A DNA stretch of 11,778 bases from Symbiobacteriaceae bacterium (GCA_027356675.1 DAHVXO010000122.1:1-11778); one strand, 5' to 3'. Shown: positions 1 to 7,594, counted from the stretch's first letter. Notes: generated by a model not told the origin, from the sequence alone. Numbers and translations are program-made.

Positions 1-87
1 CTTGCCTTCCGGCACCTCCAGGGACATCCCCTTGAGCACGAGGATTACGTGATCGTACATGACTTCGACATTGTTGAGCTTGAGCAA
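1..87 (-). CDS. livF: LivF, branched-chain amino acid-type ABC transporter ATPase (N-terminal fragment)
   Basis: Only the first 29 codons are inside the window; the gene continues past base 1. The visible peptide (LLKLNNVEVMYDHVILVLKG and onward to a PEGK end) is the typical N-terminal strand region of LivF ATPases, just before the Walker A loop. LivF is the second cytoplasmic ATPase of the Liv transporter and pairs with LivG. I chose the TTG at 87-85 because a GGGGGTG ribosome site (99-93) lies at a normal distance from it. A GTG two codons upstream (93-91) is in frame but overlaps that site. It is the last visible gene of the minus-strand operon, 105 nt after livK. Identity rests on this short N-terminus plus context. 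Confidence 0.85.
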   Translation of the reverse strand, partial: MLKLNNVEVMYDHVILVLKGMSLEVPEGK

Positions 88-137
88 GGCCACACCCCCG
101 CGGCGCAAGATGGTCGCTCACCAGGATCGGGACACCG

Positions 138-159
138 GGGCCGCCGGGGGCAGCGGCCC
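138..159 (-). other. GC-rich stem-loop between livK and livF
   Basis: GGGCCGC (138-144) and GCGGCCC (153-159) form a perfect 7-bp inverted repeat with an 8-nt loop, in the 105-nt gap between livK and livF. No T-run follows it on the minus strand, so it is not a standard intrinsic terminator. In transport operons, a hairpin just after the binding-protein gene often stabilises that part of the mRNA or lowers readthrough to downstream genes. That role here is inference, and in such GC-rich DNA a chance repeat is possible. Confidence 0.35.
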
Positions 160-192
160 AGCCGCCGTCCCCGCCACACAGCCCCAAATCGC

Positions 193-1374
193 TTACCCCT
201 TTGGCGCCACGGGATCACCCATCGGTTCCCACTTGCCGTTCTTCACCTGATAGATCCGGCCCTTCTTGGCGCCGCCGTGATCCTTGTCGGTGAAGGTCAG
301 GCTTGCGCCCAGGCCGCCCAGATCGTAATCCTTCATGGACTCGAAGGCCTTCTTCAGCGTATCGCCGTTGATGTTATCGCCGGCCCTCTTGAGCGCCTCG
401 GACATGACACGGCCGAAGGCCCAGCCCTGGATCCACTTCTGGTTCAGATCCTCGGGCTTCTTGCCCTTGGACTTGGCGTACTCCAGCGCCTCATCAATTC
501 CCTTGCCCTTTTCATACGGGAAGGAGAAGGCAGGGGTGCCCACAAAGCCAACCGTGGCATCGCCGGCCGCCTTGATAATGTTCTCGTCCACCGAGTACGG
601 CAGGCCCAGGAACTGAATCTTGCCCAGGAGGCCCTGCTTCTGGGCGCTCTTGAGGATGACGGCGGTGCCGGCAGTCACCGTTTGAATCAGGATGTACTCG
701 GCGCCCTTGTTGCTGAGGTCGAGCACTTGCGTCGTGGCGTCGGCGGCGTTGCCCGCCAGCGCAGCCTCACCGGCCCAGGTCAGGCCGATCTTGGCCGCAT
801 AGGCCTTGGCATCTTCCAGCGGAGAGCGGCCGAAGGCCGAGTCGTGGAAGATCATGCCAACCTTGGCGCCGGCCTTCTTGGACTTGGCGTAATCCAGCAG
901 AATGCGGGCCTGCTGCGAGTAAGTCGGGGCGACGATGAAGTTGAAGGGCGTCTTGGACGGGTTGACCAGCCCCTCAGAGTAGGAGCCGGAGATGTAAGGC
1001 ACCTTGTCCTTGGCGATCAGTTCCTTCATCGCCTCGGTATCGCCCGTGCCCCAGCCGATGATGGCGACGACCTGCTCCTGCTGGGTAAACTTCTTGTAGA
1101 TCTCCACGGCCTTGGGGGTCTGGTAGGCGTAGTCCTCCCACTTGAGGTCGACCTTGCGCCCATTCACGCCACCCTTGCCGTTGATGAAGTCGATGTAGGC
1201 CCGCACGCCTTCGGAATGCGGCACCCCAACGTCGCCGGTCGCACCGGTCATGTCGAAAATCGCACCGAGCTTGATCGGGGGCTTGCTGCTGTTCGAGCCG
1301 CTGGAACCGCCGCAGCCGGCGAGCAGGACCAGAACCATCATCATCGCTACAAACACGGTCAGCTTCTTGCGCAA
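193..1374 (-). CDS. livK: LivK-type substrate-binding lipoprotein of ABC transporter
   Basis: Periplasmic-binding-protein family 1 receptor (393 aa), the extracellular ligand receptor of the Liv-type transporter. The N-terminus is a lipoprotein signal: MRKK, a hydrophobic stretch at residues 5-19, and lipobox LAGC with Cys21 as the predicted lipidated residue, followed by a Gly/Ser-rich linker. The mature part starts with the typical 'IKLGAIFDMTGATGDVG' strand and keeps the family's length. The start is TTG (1374-1372), with a strong GGGGAGG ribosome site (1389-1383) 8 nt upstream. The ligand region reads GWGTGDTEAM and SGSYSEG, unlike classic leucine/isoleucine receptors, and the operon carries CoA ligases. 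I therefore infer a carboxylate (aromatic or fatty acid) as substrate, though branched-chain amino acids cannot be excluded. It lies 89 nt after livM and precedes livF. Confidence 0.93.
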   Translation of the reverse strand: MRKKLTVFVAMMMVLVLLAGCGGSSGSNSSKPPIKLGAIFDMTGATGDVGVPHSEGVRAYIDFINGKGGVNGRKVDLKWEDYAYQTPKAVEIYKKFTQQEQVVAIIGWGTGDTEAMKELIAKDKVPYISGSYSEGLVNPSKTPFNFIVAPTYSQQARILLDYAKSKKAGAKVGMIFHDSAFGRSPLEDAKAYAAKIGLTWAGEAALAGNAADATTQVLDLSNKGAEYILIQTVTAGTAVILKSAQKQGLLGKIQFLGLPYSVDENIIKAAGDATVGFVGTPAFSFPYEKGKGIDEALEYAKSKGKKPEDLNQKWIQGWAFGRVMSEALKRAGDNINGDTLKKAFESMKDYDLGGLGASLTFTDKDHGGAKKGRIYQVKNGKWEPMGDPVAPKG

Positions 1375-1463
1375 AATGAATACCTCCCCAAATGTGTGTC
1401 TTCGGCCGCATTCCCCATCCTTCCGTCCCCCATTGCCCTAAACCGCCAACCTCATCCCCCCGC

Positions 1464-2534
1464 TCAGTAACTGAATGGCCATAACCGAAAATAGTCCTTC
1501 ACGTTCCGCCACAGCTTGGCGAGACCTTCGGGCTCGAACGCCAAGAAGAGAATAATCGCAGCGCCAAAGGTGACGTCCTTGAGGAGCAGCAGCTTGTCGC
1601 CAATGCTTGGAATGATCTCGGAAAGCGGCTTTGCCACTTCACGCACGAAGATCGGCAGCACCGTCATGAAAACCGCCCCGTAGACGCTGCCCATCACCGA
1701 TCCCAACCCGCCGATAATCACCATGGCCAGCAATTCGATCGAGAGATGGTAGGTAAACTGCTCCGGGTTGATAATCATCACGTAAGGCGCCCAGAGGGCA
1801 CCGGCGATGCCGGCGAAGAAGGCCGAGAGGGCGAAGGCCATGACCTTGGTCTTAAAGAGGTCAATCCCCATGACCTCCGCTGCCAGGTCCCGATCCCGCA
1901 CGGCTACCAGGGACCGGCCGAACCGGGTCCGCAGCAGATTCTGGGCGAAGATGCCCAGCAGTAGCGCCACGGTCAGGCTCAGGTACAGGTAGGACAGCTC
2001 CCCGTCGAACTTGAACCCGAAGAGCGAGGGCCGGGCCACCGACCGGCTGTTGACGCCGCCGGTAAACCAGTTGGCCCGCAGGTAGAAGAAGTCCAGGATC
2101 ACCTGCGCTGCCAGCGAAGCGATGGCCAGGTAGAGTCCCTTGAGCCGGGCCGAGGGGAGTCCGAAGAGCGCACCCACGGCGGCGGCCGTCAGCCCGCCCA
2201 GGGGCATCGCCAACCAGAACGAGAGGCCGTGCCTGGCCATCAGATAACCACTCATGAAGGCGCCCATCCCCGTAAAGGCGCCGTGGCCGATGGAGATCTG
2301 GCCCGCGAAGCCCAGGAGGATGTTGAGCCCCATCGCCGCCACGGCGAAGACCACGACCTGGTTCAGAATCGACAGGTAGTAGTTCGGCAGCAGCGGCGGG
2401 ATCAGGTAGAGCACGGCCACGATCACCCAGCCCCGCGCGACCGACAGGGGCGTGGGATGCAGGGCCATGTCTTGCTGATAGCTGGTGCGGTAGACACCGC
2501 ACTCCATCGCGAAGGGATAGCGCAACTTGGCCAT
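1464..2534 (-). CDS. livM: LivM, ABC transporter inner-membrane permease
   Basis: Permease of the LivM/LivH family (356 aa), one half of the transmembrane channel. After a polar N-terminal extension of about 35 residues come repeated hydrophobic helices and the family block 'MGLNILLGFAGQISIGHGAF'. A cytoplasmic coupling region (RSLVAVRDRDLAAEVMGID) and the C-terminal 'IIGGLGSVMGSVYGAVF' segment, the LivM/LivH signature, follow. The start is ATG at 2534-2532, with a GAGAGGG ribosome site 9 nt upstream that lies within the end of livH. An in-frame TTG at 2552 is possible but less likely. The livH stop codon ends only 4 nt before this ATG, so translation is probably coupled. Confidence 0.94.
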   Translation of the reverse strand: MAKLRYPFAMECGVYRTSYQQDMALHPTPLSVARGWVIVAVLYLIPPLLPNYYLSILNQVVVFAVAAMGLNILLGFAGQISIGHGAFTGMGAFMSGYLMARHGLSFWLAMPLGGLTAAAVGALFGLPSARLKGLYLAIASLAAQVILDFFYLRANWFTGGVNSRSVARPSLFGFKFDGELSYLYLSLTVALLLGIFAQNLLRTRFGRSLVAVRDRDLAAEVMGIDLFKTKVMAFALSAFFAGIAGALWAPYVMIINPEQFTYHLSIELLAMVIIGGLGSVMGSVYGAVFMTVLPIFVREVAKPLSEIIPSIGDKLLLLKDVTFGAAIILFLAFEPEGLAKLWRNVKDYFRLWPFSY

Positions 2535-2538
2535 GTCC

Positions 2539-3426
2539 CTACACCCTCTCAATAATCTCCTTGCCGAAGAGCCCGTACGGTTTGACCAGCAACACCAGGA
2601 TCAGCACCACGAAGGGCGCCACTTCCTTGATCCCAGGCGCGAACCCATCGAGGTATCCGCCTGCCAGGTTCTCCAGCACCCCGATGATGAACCCGCCCAG
2701 GATCGCCCCCGGTATGCTGTCGAGGCCGCCCAGGATCGCCACCGGCAGAACCTTGAGGCCGTAGGAGGTCAGCAGCGGGTTGACGCCTGCGATGTTACCC
2801 AGGAAGATGCCGCCCACCGCCGCCACCATGGCTGCCACGGCCCACGTGGCAGCCAGGACCCGCTTGACGCTGATGCCCATCGACTGCGCCGCCTGCTCAT
2901 CGTCCGAGGTCGCCCGCATGGCGATCCCCATGAGGCTATACTTGAAGAAGGCGGTCAGGAGCAAAAGCAGTACCATCGCAGCGACGAAGCTGTAGAGGAA
3001 GACCTCGGAGACCGCCACCGGCCCCACCCGGACCGGCTGGCTGCTGAAGATCCCGGAGAAGGAGCGCAGGTCCGTCCCCCAGATCATGTGGATCACCGCT
3101 CGGATGAGGAACGAGAGTCCCAACGTCACCATAATGATGGAGATCGGCGACTCGCCGATGAACGGCCGCAGCACCGTACGCTCGATCAGCATACCGACCA
3201 GGGCGCTGATCGCAATGCTCAGCAGCAGGGCCAGCATGAACGGCACCTTGAGCGAGGCCGAGAAGGTGAGGCCGATGTAAGCCCCCAGCATCACCATCTC
3301 ACCCTGAGCCAGGTTGACGACGCCGCTGGCCTTATAGATCAGCACGAAGCCCAGTGCGATCAGGGCGTACAGAGCGCCGACCACGATCCCGTTGACGAGC
3401 AGGTTCAGGAAATACCCCCAGTTCAA
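2539..3426 (-). CDS. livH: LivH, ABC transporter inner-membrane permease
   Basis: Permease of 295 aa, the normal LivH length. It opens with the family's N-terminal pattern 'GIVVGALYALIALGFVLIYKASGVVNLAQGE' and ends with 'ILGGLDSIPGAILGGFIIG', the conserved segment that contacts the ATPase partners. About eight hydrophobic helices are visible. The start is TTG (3426-3424), preceded by a G-rich ribosome site about 7 nt upstream. It overlaps the stop codon of the preceding acyl-CoA ligase in the four bases TTGA, a classic coupling arrangement. With LivM it forms the membrane channel, energised by LivG and LivF. Confidence 0.95.
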   Translation of the reverse strand: MNWGYFLNLLVNGIVVGALYALIALGFVLIYKASGVVNLAQGEMVMLGAYIGLTFSASLKVPFMLALLLSIAISALVGMLIERTVLRPFIGESPISIIMVTLGLSFLIRAVIHMIWGTDLRSFSGIFSSQPVRVGPVAVSEVFLYSFVAAMVLLLLLTAFFKYSLMGIAMRATSDDEQAAQSMGISVKRVLAATWAVAAMVAAVGGIFLGNIAGVNPLLTSYGLKVLPVAILGGLDSIPGAILGGFIIGVLENLAGGYLDGFAPGIKEVAPFVVLILVLLVKPYGLFGKEIIERV

Positions 3427-5378
3427 CTGGCTGCCCCCCCTGCCAGGCCCGCTCCGCCCCCGCTCGGGCGAATCTCCCGGACCTTCAAGACTGTTTCCAT
3501 CATGATCTCCTTGCCGTCCCGGTAGCGGACCCGGCTCTGGACCGGGATCCGGTCAAGCCCATTGTACAGACCCGTAATGACCGGATCGTACTTTTCGTAG
3601 ACGAAGCCCCGCCGCAGCTTGCGGGTGCGGGTCAACTCCTCGTCATCGGCATCCAGTTCCTTATGGAGGATGACGAACTCGCGAATCCGGGCCGCCACCG
3701 GCAGGTCGGCGTTGACCTTGACGATCTCCGCCATGATCAGGTCCAGCACCTCATCCTTCTGGGACAGGTCCTGATAGGTGGTGTATGCGATCCCCCGGTT
3801 CTCCGCCCAGTTGCCCACCGCCCGCATGTCGATGTTGATCATCGCCACCACGTGGGTCCGGCCGTGTCCCACCGTTACCGCTTCTTTGATGAACGGTGAG
3901 AACTTGAGCTTGTTCTCCAGGTAGTTGGGCGAGAAAATCTCCCCGGTCTCTAACCGCATGACGTCCTTGAGGCGGTCGATCACGACCAGCTGACCCGAGT
4001 CCGCTTCGATGTACCCGGCGTCGCCGGTGTGCAGCCAGCCGCCCGCCAGGGCCGCAGTGTCGGCCTCAGGGTTCTTGTAGTACCCCTTGAAGACAGCGGA
4101 GCTGTCGAGGAGGATCTCGCCATCGGGGGCGATGGCCATCTTGCCGCCGGGCAAAGGGGTCCCCACCGTGTGGAAGCGGATATCGTCATCCCGGTGGAGC
4201 ACCGCGATGCCCACGATCTCCGTCTGCCCGTAAATCTGCTTGAGGTTGACGCCCAGGGCGTGGAAAAAGCGGAAGACGTCCGGACCGAGTGCGGCGCCGC
4301 CCGTGTAAGCCCGCTTGAGCCTGAGCAAGCCCAGGTGGTCCTTGACGGCCGAGAAGACCAGAAACTCGCCCAGGCGGCTCAGAAACCGGTCCCGAGCGGA
4401 GACCGCTCTCTTTTGAAATTTGGCGTCCGCCACCCGGTATGCGATCGGGTAGAAGATCTTCCAGAGCCAGCGCTTGAGCGGCGTGGAGTCCTGGATCTTT
4501 ACCTGGATGCGGGTGACCATGTCCTCCCAGATCCGGGGTGGCGAGAAGACTACCTGCGGGCCGATCTCCCGCAGGTTCTCCTGCTGGGTATCCGGTTCCT
4601 CGGGGAAATTCAGCGTGAAGCCAATGGAGAGGTGCATGGCGATGGCGGTCATCTGCTCGCCAATCCAGGCCAGGGGCAGGAAGGAGAGCACATCGTCACC
4701 GGCGTCCAGCGGATCTACGACCTGGATCGTATCGCCCATACTCAGCAGATTGCGGTGGGAGAGCATGGCACCCTTGGGTTGCCCCGTGGTACCGGAGGTG
4801 TAGCAGAAAATGGCCACATCCTCTGCGGTCCCGGCGGCCACCATCCGCTCGAAAGCGCCCGGGTCCTCGGCCTTCGCCTTGGCGCCCAGCTCTTCGACCT
4901 GCGGAAAGAACATCAGCCACTCGTCATGGTACGTCCGCAGGCCCTTTGGATCGTAGTAGATAAGTCTCTTTACTTTACCTATCTGCTCTCTTATCTCTAG
5001 AATCTTATCGACCTGCTCCTGGTCCTCCACCACCAGAAAGGCGGCGTCAGAGTGGTCGATCACGAAGGCCATCTCTTTGGGCAGGGAGTCCTGGTAGATG
5101 CCAACGGATGTGCCGCCCGCTGCCTGCGCCGCCAGCTCGGCGATCACCCACTCGGGGCGGTTGTCGCCGATGATCGCCAACTTGGCGCCGGGGCGGAAGC
5201 CCAGTGCGATCAGCCCGAGAGCGAATGCCTCCACTCGGCCCAAATAACCCTGCCAGGTGACTTCCTGCCAAATACCGTAGTCCTTGAGCCGCAGGGCCAC
5301 CTTGCGATCGCCGTAGCGCCGGGCCATCGCCATCAAGCGCTGCGGCAGGGTGTCAGGGAGTTGCTGAGATGGGGTCAT
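3423..5378 (-). CDS. Long-chain-type acyl-CoA synthetase (AMP-forming)
   Basis: ANL-superfamily ligase of 651 aa, the size of long-chain acyl-CoA synthetases. It should activate a carboxylic acid to acyl-AMP and then to the CoA thioester in the cytoplasm. Visible motifs in order: P-loop TSGTTGQPKG (residues 194-203), YGQTE (383-387), LHTGD (449-453), IDRLKD hinge (467-472) and a C-terminal TRTRKLRR segment with the expected lysine. The start is ATG at 5378-5376 behind a near-perfect AAAGGAGGTGA ribosome site; a GTG three codons upstream falls inside that site. Its first 26 nt overlap the end of livG and its stop overlaps the livH start, so it is an integral part of the transporter operon. A short block of AT-rich rare codons (residues 124-143) stands out. 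The substrate is not determinable; a fatty or aryl-alkyl acid is likely. Confidence 0.93.
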   Translation of the reverse strand: MTPSQQLPDTLPQRLMAMARRYGDRKVALRLKDYGIWQEVTWQGYLGRVEAFALGLIALGFRPGAKLAIIGDNRPEWVIAELAAQAAGGTSVGIYQDSLPKEMAFVIDHSDAAFLVVEDQEQVDKILEIREQIGKVKRLIYYDPKGLRTYHDEWLMFFPQVEELGAKAKAEDPGAFERMVAAGTAEDVAIFCYTSGTTGQPKGAMLSHRNLLSMGDTIQVVDPLDAGDDVLSFLPLAWIGEQMTAIAMHLSIGFTLNFPEEPDTQQENLREIGPQVVFSPPRIWEDMVTRIQVKIQDSTPLKRWLWKIFYPIAYRVADAKFQKRAVSARDRFLSRLGEFLVFSAVKDHLGLLRLKRAYTGGAALGPDVFRFFHALGVNLKQIYGQTEIVGIAVLHRDDDIRFHTVGTPLPGGKMAIAPDGEILLDSSAVFKGYYKNPEADTAALAGGWLHTGDAGYIEADSGQLVVIDRLKDVMRLETGEIFSPNYLENKLKFSPFIKEAVTVGHGRTHVVAMINIDMRAVGNWAENRGIAYTTYQDLSQKDEVLDLIMAEIVKVNADLPVAARIREFVILHKELDADDEELTRTRKLRRGFVYEKYDPVITGLYNGLDRIPVQSRVRYRDGKEIMMETVLKVREIRPSGGGAGLAGGAAS

Positions 5379-6171
5379 GCGCCTCACCTCCTTTGGTGGG
5401 CTGCCTGGCTTCCTTGGAACCGAGGTAGGCCCGGATTACCTCGGGATTGCTGCGCACCTCATCGGGCGTGCCTTCGCCGATCTTGCGGCCGAAGTCCAGC
5501 ACCGCCACCCGGTCGGAGATATCCATCACCACGCCCATGTCGTGCTCCACCAGCAGGCAGGTGACCCCGCGCTCCTGATTGATCTCGAGAATGAAGCGGA
5601 CCATGTCCTCCTTCTCCTCCGAATTCATGCCGGCCATCGGTTCGTCGAGGAGCAACAGGCGGGGTTCCAGCGCCAACGCCCGCCCCAGCTCAACCCGCTT
5701 CTGCAGGCCGTACGAGAGCGTACCCACAACCTTCTTGCGCACGTGAGCGATCTCCAGCAGGTCGATGATATCCTCCACCGCTCGCCGGTGTGCGATCTCC
5801 TCCCGCCGGGCGGGACCCCAGTACATGCCGGAGGCGAGCAGGCCGGACTTCATCAAGACGTGGCGACCGGTCATCAAGTTGTCGAGGACCGACATGTGCT
5901 TGAAGAGGGCGATATTCTGGAACGTCCGGGCGATGCGCAGTGCGGCCCGCTTGGGTGGTGAGATCCGGGTGATGTCATGCCCTTCGAAGCGAATCTGGCC
6001 GCCGGAGGGGATGTACCGCCCGGAGACGCAATTGATGAGGCTGGTCTTCCCGGCGCCGTTCGGGCCGATGATGGCCGTGATCGACCCCTTATCCACCCCC
6101 AGGGAGACGTCGCTCAGCGCCTTGATGCCCCCGAAGCCGATGGAAACCGACGCGATGTCGAGTTGGATCAA
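5353..6171 (-). CDS. livG: LivG, branched-chain amino acid-type ABC transporter ATPase
   Basis: Cytoplasmic ATPase of 272 aa. Motifs: Walker A GPNGAGKTS (residues 36-44), Q-loop Gln85, signature LSYGLQ (153-157; this replacement of LSGGQ is usual for LivG), Walker B LLLLDEP (172-178) and switch His210. The segment rich in Met, Gly and Trp around 107-120 is the LivG-specific insertion. The start is TTG (6171-6169); its ribosome site AGGAGGTAA is made from the last codons and stop of the upstream gene, which ends 5 nt before. The C-terminal 26 nt overlap the acyl-CoA ligase start. It pairs with LivF to power LivHM. Confidence 0.95.
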   Translation of the reverse strand: MIQLDIASVSIGFGGIKALSDVSLGVDKGSITAIIGPNGAGKTSLINCVSGRYIPSGGQIRFEGHDITRISPPKRAALRIARTFQNIALFKHMSVLDNLMTGRHVLMKSGLLASGMYWGPARREEIAHRRAVEDIIDLLEIAHVRKKVVGTLSYGLQKRVELGRALALEPRLLLLDEPMAGMNSEEKEDMVRFILEINQERGVTCLLVEHDMGVVMDISDRVAVLDFGRKIGEGTPDEVRSNPEVIRAYLGSKEARQPTKGGEAHDPISATP

Positions 6172-6176
6172 CGGCC

Positions 6177-7496
6177 TTACCTCCTGTCCTCGACTCTGCG
6201 GGTAGTGTTCAGGACCCGGTCCAGGCTGCCGTATGCCACGACCTGGACGTCGATGTCGGAATGGACCTCATCCTTGAGATGCCGTCGGATCCGCTCCTCC
6301 AGGATGCGGGGGCTGAGGGTGCCGCCGGCTGCGGCCTCCACCAGCACCGTGCAGGAATCCTCCCAGCGCCCTGCCTCCCGCTCCAGCACGATCCGGTACT
6401 CCGGACCGATTTCGCCGTAGGAGTAGAGCACCTGCTCTACCTTGGCGGGGTAAAACTTGGCCCCCCGGAAGATCACCATCTCGTCGATGCGGCCCCGGAT
6501 GCCGCCCGGCGAGCGGGCGTGGGTCCGGCCGCACCGGCAGGGCTCGGTGGTCAGGGTTGCGAGGTCGCCGGTCCAGTAGCGGAGCAGGGGCATGGCATCC
6601 CGGGTCAGATCGGTCAGGACCAGCACCCCCACCTCACCGGGGGGACTGGGCCGCAGCGTCACCGGGTCGAGGACTTCCACCAGGACGTGATCCTCACTCC
6701 AGTGCAGGCCGTCCTGCTCGGGGCACTCGGCCGCCAGCAGGGGTCCGACTTCGGTGATGCCATAGAGGTCATACGCTTTGATCCCAAAGGCCTGCTCCAG
6801 ACGGTCCCTGCCGCTGCTGACACCCGGCTCACCGCCGAAGATCCCGATTCGCAGCCCCACGTCCCGAGGGATCAGCCCCCGCTCCCTGATCCGGTCCACC
6901 AGGTACATCGCCCGAGAGGGTATGGCCACCATCACCGTGGGCCCCAGGTTAAAGAGCAGTTCCACCTGGCGCTTGACCGAGTCGGTGCCGATGGGGATCG
7001 TCCCGCCCCCCACCGCCTTGGTGGAGCGGTGCACGGCGAGACCGCCGCCGAACAGGCCGTAGCCGAAGCTGTTGTGCACCAGATCGCCCGGGCGCACCCC
7101 GCAACCCCAGAGAATGCGGGCGCCGATCTCCCGGTTGCGCTCGATGTCTGCGTCCGAGTAGGCGAAGTAGAGCATGCCGCCCTCAGAGGTACTCACCGGA
7201 TAAATCTCCCGCCGGGCGTCGGCCGGGCCGTGGAGCAAATCGCCCAGCGGGGGCTCCTGCACCTGGCACTCCTGCAAATCTTGCTTATACGTAAAGGGAA
7301 TCCGGTGGCGGTCATCGAGGGTCTTGAGTTGGTCCGGTTCAAAGCCCGCGGTTCGCCACGTCCGCCTATAAAAGGGAGCGTCCGCACAGCGCCGAACCTG
7401 ATGCAGTAGCCGCGCAAACTGAAGCGCCGTCAAGTCGTCGCGGCGCATCGTCTCCAGGTCGGGTTGCCAGAACGGGCGTATGACAGTCTTCGGCAT
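6177..7496 (-). CDS. Phenylacetate-CoA ligase family protein with degenerate ATP-binding and catalytic motifs
   Basis: Member of the PaaK/COG1541 adenylate-forming family (439 aa, normal length). Recognisable family blocks are the N-terminal 'APFYRR', YGITEVG (245-251), the 'HWSEDHVLVEVLDP' acceptor region, RYWTGD (306-311), the CRCGRTH cysteine motif (320-326) and RGAKFYP (344-350). Two hallmarks are missing. The glycine-rich AMP-binding loop, SSGTTGKPT in PaaK, is VSTSEGGML (101-109). The C-terminal GK-x-x-RV segment with the catalytic lysine reads NTTRRV (430-435). Canonical ATP-dependent adenylation is therefore doubtful; it may be a specialised ligase, transferase or binding subunit. It is the first gene of the operon, with its ATG 25 nt from the sigma-54-type -12 element, and has an AGGTGA ribosome site. 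Confidence 0.82.
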   Translation of the reverse strand: MPKTVIRPFWQPDLETMRRDDLTALQFARLLHQVRRCADAPFYRRTWRTAGFEPDQLKTLDDRHRIPFTYKQDLQECQVQEPPLGDLLHGPADARREIYPVSTSEGGMLYFAYSDADIERNREIGARILWGCGVRPGDLVHNSFGYGLFGGGLAVHRSTKAVGGGTIPIGTDSVKRQVELLFNLGPTVMVAIPSRAMYLVDRIRERGLIPRDVGLRIGIFGGEPGVSSGRDRLEQAFGIKAYDLYGITEVGPLLAAECPEQDGLHWSEDHVLVEVLDPVTLRPSPPGEVGVLVLTDLTRDAMPLLRYWTGDLATLTTEPCRCGRTHARSPGGIRGRIDEMVIFRGAKFYPAKVEQVLYSYGEIGPEYRIVLEREAGRWEDSCTVLVEAAAGGTLSPRILEERIRRHLKDEVHSDIDVQVVAYGSLDRVLNTTRRVEDRR

Positions 7497-7520
7497 AACG
7501 CATCACCTACTGCTCTGATA

Positions 7521-7536
7521 AGCACGAACTATGCCA
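7521..7536 (-). promoter_or_regulatory. Sigma-54 (RpoN) promoter of the ligase/liv operon
   Basis: On the minus strand the sequence TGGCAT-AGTTC-GTGCT matches the consensus TGGCAC-N5-TTGCA. The invariant GG (-24) and GC (-12) are present at exactly the required spacing; mismatches are T for C at the end of the -24 box and G for T at the start of the -12 box. The predicted transcription start is near 7510. This gives a leader of about 14 nt that begins with the ribosome site. The divergent neighbour is a sigma-54 activator, which strongly supports the call. Confidence 0.72.
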
Positions 7537-7558
7537 ACTATATAAGCCATGCAAATGG

Positions 7559-7575
7559 GCGGATTTTTGATCCGC
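7559..7575. repeat. Inverted repeat GCGGAT-N5-ATCCGC in the divergent control region
   Basis: A perfect 6-bp inverted repeat with an AT-rich 5-nt centre (TTTTG). It lies between the sigma-54 promoter and the nearest TAAGC palindrome, centred about 57 bp upstream of the predicted operon start. It differs in sequence from the other palindromes, so it could be a site for a second regulator or a DNA-bending element. No function is established by the sequence. Confidence 0.4.
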
Positions 7576-7578
7576 TCA

Positions 7579-7594
7579 TAAGCGCTGACGCTTA
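7579..7594. promoter_or_regulatory. Upstream activator site 1, TAAGC-N6-GCTTA palindrome
   Basis: Perfect palindrome TAAGCG-CTGA-CGCTTA, centred about 76 bp upstream of the predicted sigma-54 start. That is a typical position for an enhancer site of a sigma-54 activator. It shares half-sites and spacing with the palindrome at 7648-7663. The half-site plus N6 layout resembles operators of TyrR-like regulators. The divergent enhancer-binding protein is the obvious candidate ligand. Confidence 0.65.

Noticed and set aside
49..1470. 473-codon plus-strand frame opposite livK
   Set aside because: livK on the other strand has a signal peptide, lipobox and family blocks; the antisense translation is low-complexity and has no ribosome site.
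2527..3525. 332-codon plus-strand frame opposite livH
   Set aside because: His/Asp/Gln/Arg-rich shadow of the permease gene, typical of antisense frames to hydrophobic proteins.
5690..5712. Non-canonical ABC signature in LivG (LSYGLQ instead of LSGGQ)
   Set aside because: The LivG subfamily normally has a Y-G-L/Q-Q form here, so this is not an anomaly.
7537..7542. TATAGT on the minus strand as a sigma-A -10 box for the ligase/liv operon
   Set aside because: No matching -35 box at 16-18 bp, and it overlaps the better supported sigma-54 promoter; it could at most be a weak secondary promoter.
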